This document shows positions 9,316-14,356 of a stretch of 14,356 bases of DNA, piece after piece. The position numbers and the translations under genes were made by a program. The stretch is taken from contig JACMOJ010000071.1 of NCBI GenBank assembly GCA_014378085.1, positions 1 through 14,356 on the forward strand, written 5' to 3'. How positions within the stretch are numbered: the first letter of the stretch is position 1; every line of letters begins with the position of its first letter. The notes beneath the pieces were generated by a model, which was not told the DNA's origin, ran no database searches, and worked only from the letters and a program-made list of their open reading frames with translations. The DNA comes from Burkholderiales bacterium. Lineage in GTDB: Bacteria; Pseudomonadota; Gammaproteobacteria; Burkholderiales; Usitatibacteraceae.

Positions 9316-9944
9316 TATTTTGGCTGTGCGGCGTCGCTGGGCTTGATGGCCGGTGGGGTGCCAACGAGCGGGGGTGCAACCGCGTCAACCGCGTCAACCG
9401 CAACTGGGCGCAACGCAAGCGGAGCAAGCGCAGCGGTGCCTACGTTTATTTCTCGCTGCAGTCGCCACCGTTTCTCTTTGTCTTCCAGCAACACGTTCCA
9501 TTTGCCGCTGCGCAAAGCGGGCAACCTACCAGTGTAGCCGTCTAGATTTGCGCTGAGGTTCACCACGTTGTCGAAGCCGCTGCGGGTTGCATGAACGAGT
9601 GACAACGTGAGTGCCTCGGTAACTGGAGATCCATCGGCACGTTTGACCGCGACATTTACGCGGTCTTGTGTTTGATCAAAGGTGACAGTGGCGGTTAACC
9701 CAGCCTGCCGTGCAACATCATCACGATGCAGCGCTTGGTTAATTGCTTTACCTTGTTTGTAGTAGTCGTCAACCACCAATCCATCCTGGCCAGAGACGGC
9801 GAGATAAAGTGTGATGAAACCCGCAACCACAACGATGGCGGGACCAGACATCAAAAGCCACGGCCACGGCTCGCGATACCAAGGGTTTTGTGCGGCTACG
9901 GCGGGAGGTCTCATACGCGTCTCGGGTTTGTCAGGGTTTGTCAC
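9315..9944 (-). CDS. ccoH: Cbb3 oxidase assembly protein CcoH/FixH
   Basis: A 209-residue FixH-family membrane protein needed for cbb3 oxidase assembly or stability. A short cytoplasmic N terminus is followed by the family signature PWYREPWPWLLMSGP, one transmembrane helix (about 29-50), then DGLVVDDYYKQGKAIN and a periplasmic beta-rich domain to about residue 170. The start chosen is GTG at 9942-9944, overlapping the ccoG stop as GTGA (9941-9944), which suggests coupling. An in-frame ATG at 9912-9914 (residue 11) is an alternative and would keep every conserved part. The C-terminal tail (about 175-209) is Ala/Pro/Val-rich and partly encoded by a nonamer repeat giving VDAVDAV; it is not part of the conserved fold. 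The gene lies between ccoG and the small membrane protein gene. Confidence 0.9.
   Translation of the reverse strand: MTNPDKPETRMRPPAVAAQNPWYREPWPWLLMSGPAIVVVAGFITLYLAVSGQDGLVVDDYYKQGKAINQALHRDDVARQAGLTATVTFDQTQDRVNVAVKRADGSPVTEALTLSLVHATRSGFDNVVNLSANLDGYTGRLPALRSGKWNVLLEDKEKRWRLQREINVGTAALAPLALRPVAVDAVDAVAPPLVGTPPAIKPSDAAQPK
9377..9403. repeat. Three 9-bp tandem units in the 3' end of ccoH
   Basis: Units CAACCGCGT, CAACCGCGT and CAACCGCAA lie head to tail. On the coding (-) strand they fall in frame and encode part of the AVDAVDAV tail of CcoH, so copy-number change would lengthen or shorten the tail without a frameshift. Confidence 0.8.
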
Positions 9945-11404
9945 GGTTTGTAGAAGGCAGATTTCTCATGCAGGCTAAACACGTCTGGCGCAGAGCGACC
10001 GGCTGCATCTACCGCAGTAATGTCGAACTCGATTTTGCTGAAGCCTTTTGGCGCAGCGTCGATATCGATACGTAGCGAGATCGCAAACATCTTCGACGCG
10101 GCCGGGCCAATCTCAAGCGGTTGCTGCACGCCGTACACGCGGAGTCCATTAAGTCCGCTAACCTCGACCGTAAACCGCTGTACATGCTCTTGGGAGTTCA
10201 TGATCTGCAGCCGATAGACGTTCTCAAGTTGCCCACCCGCAACTTCGCGCGCTAGCGTGGTTCGATCGCGCATGATGTCGGCGCGTAGCGGTGCGCGGTT
10301 CCAGAGGGTGATGCCTGCCGCGATAATAATCGCCCAGAGAATGCCGGTGTACACCAGTACGCGCGGACGAAAAACCCGGGCGACCATCGCGCGCCAATCG
10401 GCATGTTGCTCTATCGCGTTTTGTGTTGAGTAACGGATCAAGCCGCGCGGGTAGTTCATCTTATCCATCACTTGATTGCAGCCGTCAATACACGCCGCAC
10501 AGCCGATACACTCGTACTGCTCGCCCTGGCGGATATCGATCCCGGTCGGACAAACCTGCACACAAATGCCGCAGTCAACGCAATCGCCAAGACCTTTTGC
10601 TTTGTAATCGACGCTCTTATTTCGGGAACCACGCGGTTCACCGCGGGTGTAGTCATAAGTGATGTTGAGTGTGTCGCGGTCAAACATCGCGCCCTGAAAG
10701 CGCGCGTATGGACACATGTATTTGCAAACTTGCTCGCGCATCCAGCCGGCGTTGCCATAGGTAGCGAAGCCGTAGAAAAATATCCAGAACGTTTCCCATG
10801 GGGCAACACCGAACGATAAGGCTTGGCTGAATAACTCGCGTGCGGGCACAAAGTATGCCACCAGCGTAAAACCAGTCCAAAGTGAAAGTGCAATCCACAA
10901 GCCGTGTTTCAGCCCTTTTCGGCTGAACTTGCCCATGGATAGGGGACTTTGATCAAGTTTCATGCGCTTGGGGCGGTCACCCTCTATCTTGCGCTCTATC
11001 CAAAGAAAGATCTCCGTGTAGACGGTTTGCGGGCAGGCATAGCCGCACCACAATCTTCCTGCAACGGCGGTGAAGAGAAATAGCGAGAACGCACAGATCA
11101 ATAGCAAGACGGTGAGATAAATAAAGTCTTGCGGCCAGAACACGATGCCAAAAATGTAGAACTTGCGGGCGGTGAGGTCAAATAACACCGCCTGCCGGTC
11201 ATTCCATGTCAACCACGGCGTGCCGTAGTAGGCCAGCTGTGTCGCCCACACAAAAAACCAGCGCCAGCTGGCAAACCAACCGGTGACAGCACGCGGGTAG
11301 ATCTTTTTACGGACTTCATAAAGCGCATCATCTTGCCCATCTGGCGGTCGACCAGGAGGGGCGGTACTGACAATAATTGGAATGACGCTCTGGGTATTGC
11401 TCAT
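9941..11404 (-). CDS. ccoG: Cbb3 oxidase assembly Fe-S protein CcoG (FixG/RdxA family)
   Basis: Polytopic inner-membrane protein with two ferredoxin-type clusters; family members reduce Cu(II) to Cu(I) for the CuB site of cbb3 oxidase. Numbered from the ATG at 11402-11404 (487 residues): helices around 48-60, 90-115, 167-187, 203-217 and 348-365; CGYACP (C120, C124) and CKYMCP (C227, C231) beside membrane helices; then CVDCGICVQVCP (C275, C278, C281, C285) and CIGCAACIDGC (C299, C302, C305, C309), a complete pair of [4Fe-4S] motifs. The C-terminal part after residue 370 matches the FixG immunoglobulin-like periplasmic domain. An alternative in-frame GTG at 11414-11416 adds four residues; neither start has a strong Shine-Dalgarno sequence. 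The gap to the ccoP stop is about 24 bases, and the 3' end overlaps ccoH by four bases. Confidence 0.95.
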   Translation of the reverse strand: MSNTQSVIPIIVSTAPPGRPPDGQDDALYEVRKKIYPRAVTGWFASWRWFFVWATQLAYYGTPWLTWNDRQAVLFDLTARKFYIFGIVFWPQDFIYLTVLLLICAFSLFLFTAVAGRLWCGYACPQTVYTEIFLWIERKIEGDRPKRMKLDQSPLSMGKFSRKGLKHGLWIALSLWTGFTLVAYFVPARELFSQALSFGVAPWETFWIFFYGFATYGNAGWMREQVCKYMCPYARFQGAMFDRDTLNITYDYTRGEPRGSRNKSVDYKAKGLGDCVDCGICVQVCPTGIDIRQGEQYECIGCAACIDGCNQVMDKMNYPRGLIRYSTQNAIEQHADWRAMVARVFRPRVLVYTGILWAIIIAAGITLWNRAPLRADIMRDRTTLAREVAGGQLENVYRLQIMNSQEHVQRFTVEVSGLNGLRVYGVQQPLEIGPAASKMFAISLRIDIDAAPKGFSKIEFDITAVDAAGRSAPDVFSLHEKSAFYKP

Positions 11405-11428
11405 TACAGATGGCACTCAGACGGAGTG

Positions 11429-12496
11429 CTATTTTCCTCTTAATGGTGGCGTTGCCGGTGGTGGCGTTGCCGTTGGCGGGGTTGCCGTTGTCGGCAGTGC
11501 CGTGGCTGGTGAAGTGGCCCCAGTTGCGACCGCGGAAGCAGGCTCAGCTGCTGTCTCAACAATCGGGGGTTCTCCTCCTCCCAAGCTGTACACATAGGCG
11601 GCGAGCAAATGTATTTTTGCGGCACCCAACTTTTCGAGTTGTGCCGGCATGGCACTTTGGCCCTCCACCAGCTGATTGGTGCCACGACCGTTTTTGATGG
11701 TGTACGCGATATCTTCAACCGAGCTGCCGTACAACCAAACATCGTCGGTCAGATTGGGAGAGCCTAGCTGGCGGTTACCTTTGCCGTCCGCGCCATGGCA
11801 TGCAGCGCAAATCGCAAACTTCGGCGCAGCAGTAGCAGCCTGCGCGGCGTCGTGCTTGAGGCCAGAAAGTGAGCGGACATATTGCGCCATTTCTTTAATG
11901 CCTTGTTCGCCTCCAATCGCTTCGCCCAGTGCCGGCATCACGCCGTTGCGGCCATTGGTCAGGGTCGCGACGATGGTGGCCGGGTCGCCACCATACAACC
12001 AGTCTTTATCGCGCAGGTTTGGAAAGCCTTTCCCACCCGCTGCGTCAGAGCCGTGACACTGTGCGCAGTAGTTTAAAAATAAGCGCTGTCCGGCCGCGTT
12101 GGCCTGGGCATCCTTTGCCAGCGTGGGGATATCGATTGCGGTGTATTTGGCAAACACCGGGCCGAAATCTGTATCGGCTTGTTTGACCTCGGCGTTGTAT
12201 TGCCCCGATGAGCTCCACCCCGCCTGACCGGCAAAGCCGCCCAACCCCGGAAAGATGGCCAAGTAGATTGCGCTAAAAATAATGGTGAGGTAGAACAGCC
12301 ATTTCCACCAGCTTGGTAGCGGATGGTTGTACTCTGTCAGGTCTTCATCCCAAACGTTGCCGTGCAACTCTGGTTTGGTGCCGGTGGGTAGTCGTTTGGT
12401 CGTTTGTGTATAAAGCAAAACAGCACAAGCAATCATCGAAACGATGGTGATGACAGTTACATACCAGTGCCAGAATGCAGTCAGATGGTCTGTCAT
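11429..12496 (-). CDS. ccoP: Cbb3-type cytochrome c oxidase subunit III, dihaem CcoP
   Basis: Membrane-anchored dihaem c-type subunit that passes electrons toward CcoO and CcoN. It has 355 residues with hydrophobic helices at about 12-30 and 63-82, the family region HGNVWDEDLTEYNHPLPSWW between them, and two cytochrome c domains. Haem motifs are CAQCH (144-148) with likely axial Met187 (GVMPAL), and CAACH (230-234) with likely axial Met283 (SAMPAQ). The conserved part ends near YVYSLGGGEP (about 301-310). The last 45 residues are an Ala/Pro/Thr tail, longer than usual for CcoP and encoded by 15-base repeats. The ATG overlaps the ccoQ stop as ATGA (12493-12496), with an AAGG seven bases upstream inside ccoQ. 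Confidence 0.97.
   Translation of the reverse strand: MTDHLTAFWHWYVTVITIVSMIACAVLLYTQTTKRLPTGTKPELHGNVWDEDLTEYNHPLPSWWKWLFYLTIIFSAIYLAIFPGLGGFAGQAGWSSSGQYNAEVKQADTDFGPVFAKYTAIDIPTLAKDAQANAAGQRLFLNYCAQCHGSDAAGGKGFPNLRDKDWLYGGDPATIVATLTNGRNGVMPALGEAIGGEQGIKEMAQYVRSLSGLKHDAAQAATAAPKFAICAACHGADGKGNRQLGSPNLTDDVWLYGSSVEDIAYTIKNGRGTNQLVEGQSAMPAQLEKLGAAKIHLLAAYVYSLGGGEPPIVETAAEPASAVATGATSPATALPTTATPPTATPPPATPPLRGK
11451..11510. repeat. Four imperfect 15-bp tandem units in the 3' end of ccoP
   Basis: Units begin at 11451, 11466, 11481 and 11496. Three start GTTGCCG and the fourth is more diverged. On the - strand they are in frame and encode the pentapeptide pattern ATPPx (ATPPT, ATPPP, ATPP), which makes up most of the extra CcoP tail. 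Confidence 0.75.
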
Positions 12497-12696
12497 TTGT
12501 TTGCCTTCTTCAGGTTATTGGCGCTATCCGAGGTGATTGACGATGTCGGCAGTTCGGTATCGTCATCAAGAAACGGCAGGTTTGCGGCTTCGTCAAAACG
12601 CGCTTTGTTCTTTGCGCTCAAAGCCCAATAGACGATGCCGACGAAAACAAGAAACGATAAAAGTGTGACGGCCGATCGAAGTGTGGTCAGATCCAT
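12493..12696 (-). CDS. ccoQ: Cbb3-type cytochrome c oxidase small subunit CcoQ
   Basis: A 67-residue single-helix protein that stabilises the CcoN-CcoO-CcoP complex in species studied. The helix spans about 7-27, followed by the basic SAKNKARF and the family-typical FDEAANLPF, then an acidic stretch (DDDTE) and a polar Lys-ending tail that makes it slightly longer than many CcoQ proteins. The ATG (12694-12696) is preceded by GGGGAG with a short four-base spacer. It starts about ten bases after the ccoO stop and overlaps ccoP by four bases. The position between ccoO and ccoP is diagnostic. Confidence 0.95.
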   Translation of the reverse strand: MDLTTLRSAVTLLSFLVFVGIVYWALSAKNKARFDEAANLPFLDDDTELPTSSITSDSANNLKKANK

Positions 12697-12706
12697 TTCA
12701 CTCCCC

Positions 12707-13318
12707 TTACTTGGTCTTGAGTGCGGTGCCCAACACTTGCAGATAGGCGATCAGTGCGTCTTCTTCGGTTCTGCCTTTGACGGCTTCAGCCGCTTTGCTA
12801 ATTTCCTCGTCGGTATACGGGACGCCAACCGTACGCAGCGCACGCATTTTTGGCGCAATACCGTCTGGATCAAGCATGGTCTTTTCTAGCCAAGTGTAGG
12901 CGGGCATATTCGATTCGGGCACCAGATCGCGTGGCTGACGCAAATGCAAGCGATGCCAGTCGTCGCTGAACTTGCCGCCGACGCGGTGCAGATCCGGTCC
13001 GGTACGTTTACTGCCCCACTGGAACGGATGGTCATAGACAAACTCACCCGCGACCGAGTAATGGCCATAACGCTCAGTTTCCGCGCGGAACGGGCGGATC
13101 ATTTGTGAGTGACAGTTGTAACACCCTTCGCGGATATACACGTCGCGCCCTGACAGCTGCAATGCGGTATAAGGCTTCAATCCTGCGACTGGTTCGGTGA
13201 GGCTGCGCTGGAAAAACAGCGGCACAATTTCTACCAATCCGCCGACAGCAACTACCAAGATCACCAGAATAATCATCAGGCCGATGTTGCGTTCGATCTT
13301 GTCGTGAGTGAGTTTCAT
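12707..13318 (-). CDS. ccoO: Cbb3-type cytochrome c oxidase subunit II, monohaem CcoO
   Basis: Membrane-anchored mono-haem cytochrome c subunit that relays electrons to the CcoN haem b. It has 203 residues, the usual length. The N-terminal helix (about 12-34) leads into VEIVPLFFQ and [16 protein letters not shown]; the haem c site is CYNCH (66-70), followed by [18 protein letters not shown]. The axial Met is in ESNMPAY (M138). [10 protein letters not shown] and [11 protein letters not shown] are further family landmarks. The ATG at 13316-13318 lies three bases after the ccoN stop, with AAGGAG eight bases upstream. No motif is missing. Confidence 0.98.
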   Translation of the reverse strand: MKLTHDKIERNIGLMIILVILVVAVGGLVEIVPLFFQRSLTEPVAGLKPYTALQLSGRDVYIREGCYNCHSQMIRPFRAETERYGHYSVAGEFVYDHPFQWGSKRTGPDLHRVGGKFSDDWHRLHLRQPRDLVPESNMPAYTWLEKTMLDPDGIAPKMRALRTVGVPYTDEEISKAAEAVKGRTEEDALIAYLQVLGTALKTK

Positions 13319-13321
13319 GAC

Positions 13322-14356
13322 TTAATCTCCTTGTGTGGCAACGTTGCCGGCTGGGTTGGCTGGGTTGGCAGGGTTAGCCGGGTTGGCCGGGTTGGCATAG
13401 GCGGGCATCGGCAACGATCCCGGCGTCATGCCTTCAGGGATCGGCGCATCGTAGGCTTTGCCTGCCGCAACCGTCTTGAAGACGTTGTAGGCCATGATCA
13501 ACATTCCGCTGAAGAACAGCACACCCCCCAGCAGTCGAATCATCCAGTAGGGGTAACTGGCTTTCACCGCTTCCACAAATGTGTAAGTGAGAGTGCCATC
13601 GCTGTTAACCGCGCGCCACATCAAGCCCTGCATCACGCCCGATATCCAAAGCGCAGCGATATAGAGGACAACACCGAGCGTGGCGATCCAGAAATGTATG
13701 GAGATTAATTTGATGCTGTACATTTCCTTCCGCCCGTACAGCTTTGGGATCATGTAATACATGGCACCGATCGAGATAAAGGCGACCCAGCCAAGCGCAC
13801 CAGAGTGAACGTGGCCGATGATCCAGTCGGTGTAGTGCGCCAGACCGTTAACCGTTTTAATTGACAACATCGGACCTTCGAAGGTCGACATGCCGTAGAA
13901 GGACAACGAGACGATCAAGAATTTGAGGATCGGGTCGTCGCGCAACTTGTGCCAGGCGCCCGACAAAGTCATGATGCCGTTGATCATGCCGCCCCATGAT
14001 GGCGCGAGCAAAATAAGTGAGAACACCATGCCGAGCGATTGCGCCCAATCCGGCAACGCGGTGTAGTGCAAGTGGTGCGGGCCGGCCCACATGTAGGTGA
14101 AGATCAGCGCCCAGAAATGCACCACCGACAAGCGATAGGAATAGATCGGCCGTTCGGCTTGTTTTGGCACAAAGTAATACATGATGCCGAGGAAACCTGC
14201 AGTCAAGAAGAAACCCACCGCGTTATGGCCGTACCACCACTGGATCATCGCGTCTTGCACACCGGCGTATGCGGAATATGATTTCCACATCGTCACAGGA
14301 ATCGCGGCGCTATTGACCAGATGCAGAATCGCGACAGTCAGAATAAACGCGCCATA
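13322..14356 (-). CDS. ccoN: Cbb3-type cytochrome c oxidase catalytic subunit I CcoN, 5'-partial
   Basis: Catalytic haem-copper subunit that reduces O2 at a haem b3-CuB centre and pumps protons. The frame is open to the right edge, where the first codons read [20 protein letters not shown], a normal internal CcoN stretch; the GTG at 14294-14296 is therefore not a start. About 344 residues of a protein usually near 475 are present. Counting from the first visible residue: YGHN supplies a CuB ligand (H44); TYMWAGPHH holds the conserved Tyr (Y88) and two more CuB ligands (H94, H95); GHVHSG (H182, H184) ligates haem b3 and haem b. The remaining conserved His lies off-window. Several transmembrane helices are evident. 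The C terminus carries five NPA repeats before the stop, a tail outside the conserved fold. The operon promoter must lie beyond the window. Confidence 0.97.
   Translation of the reverse strand, partial: YGAFILTVAILHLVNSAAIPVTMWKSYSAYAGVQDAMIQWWYGHNAVGFFLTAGFLGIMYYFVPKQAERPIYSYRLSVVHFWALIFTYMWAGPHHLHYTALPDWAQSLGMVFSLILLAPSWGGMINGIMTLSGAWHKLRDDPILKFLIVSLSFYGMSTFEGPMLSIKTVNGLAHYTDWIIGHVHSGALGWVAFISIGAMYYMIPKLYGRKEMYSIKLISIHFWIATLGVVLYIAALWISGVMQGLMWRAVNSDGTLTYTFVEAVKASYPYWMIRLLGGVLFFSGMLIMAYNVFKTVAAGKAYDAPIPEGMTPGSLPMPAYANPANPANPANPANPAGNVATQGD
13327..13332 (-). promoter_or_regulatory. Ribosome binding site for ccoO
   Basis: AAGGAG on the - strand, eight bases before the ccoO ATG and within the last codons of ccoN. 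It is the clearest Shine-Dalgarno sequence in the operon and fixes the ccoO start. Confidence 0.75.
13352..13396. repeat. Five 9-bp tandem units in the 3' end of ccoN
   Basis: Nonamers related to TGGGTTGGC begin at 13352, 13361, 13370, 13379 and 13388, differing only at the first base and at one internal base of the third unit. On the - strand each encodes Ala-Asn-Pro, giving an uninterrupted NPA repeat near the CcoN C terminus. This is a coding minisatellite, not a CRISPR array. Confidence 0.9.

Noticed and set aside
13352..13396. Possible CRISPR-like array
   Set aside because: Nine-base units without spacers, in frame and coding for NPA within ccoN.
14294..14296. GTG as the start of ccoN
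   Set aside because: The upstream in-frame codons to the window edge read as normal CcoN sequence, and the protein would lack about 130 essential residues if it began here.

Overview
The window reads as a chromosomal segment of a proteobacterium, most likely a betaproteobacterium. This is inferred from gene content and protein character (a ccoNOQP-ccoG-ccoH order followed by a small two-helix membrane protein, and high-GC codon use), not from a marker gene. No rRNA, tRNA or CRISPR array was seen.

Layout. (1) Positions 3-8009, + strand: most of a giant cyclic beta-1,2-glucan synthase (NdvB/ChvB/Cgs type), 5'-truncated by the window edge. It has a membrane-embedded GT84 glycosyltransferase, a central glycoamylase-like (cyclisation) domain and a C-terminal GH94 phosphorylase region. 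(2) Positions about 7993-8978, + strand: a decayed IS30-family insertion sequence. Its transposase carries an in-frame amber codon, a one-base frameshift, a lost catalytic Asp and an unrecognisable N terminus. (3) Positions 9046-14356, - strand: a tightly packed cbb3-type cytochrome c oxidase operon read from right to left: ccoN (5' end off the right edge), ccoO, ccoQ, ccoP, ccoG, ccoH/fixH and an 89-residue membrane protein. Most junctions overlap by 1-4 bases or are separated by fewer than 25 bases, so one transcript with translational coupling is likely. The operon promoter, where an FNR/Anr site would be expected, lies outside the window.

How the genes work together. CcoN, CcoO and CcoP form the high-affinity haem-copper terminal oxidase used at low oxygen. 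CcoQ is its small stabilising subunit. CcoG (Fe-S, copper-reducing) and CcoH help assemble it. The glucan synthase is functionally unrelated: it makes periplasmic or secreted cyclic glucans, and it converges on the oxidase operon with the IS remnant between them.

Nothing here is convincingly a new system. The points most worth a second look are the multiply broken IS30 copy whose putative left end coincides with the glucan synthase stop codon, the small conserved-looking membrane protein closing the oxidase operon, and short in-frame tandem repeats that build low-complexity C-terminal tails on three separate proteins of the same operon.
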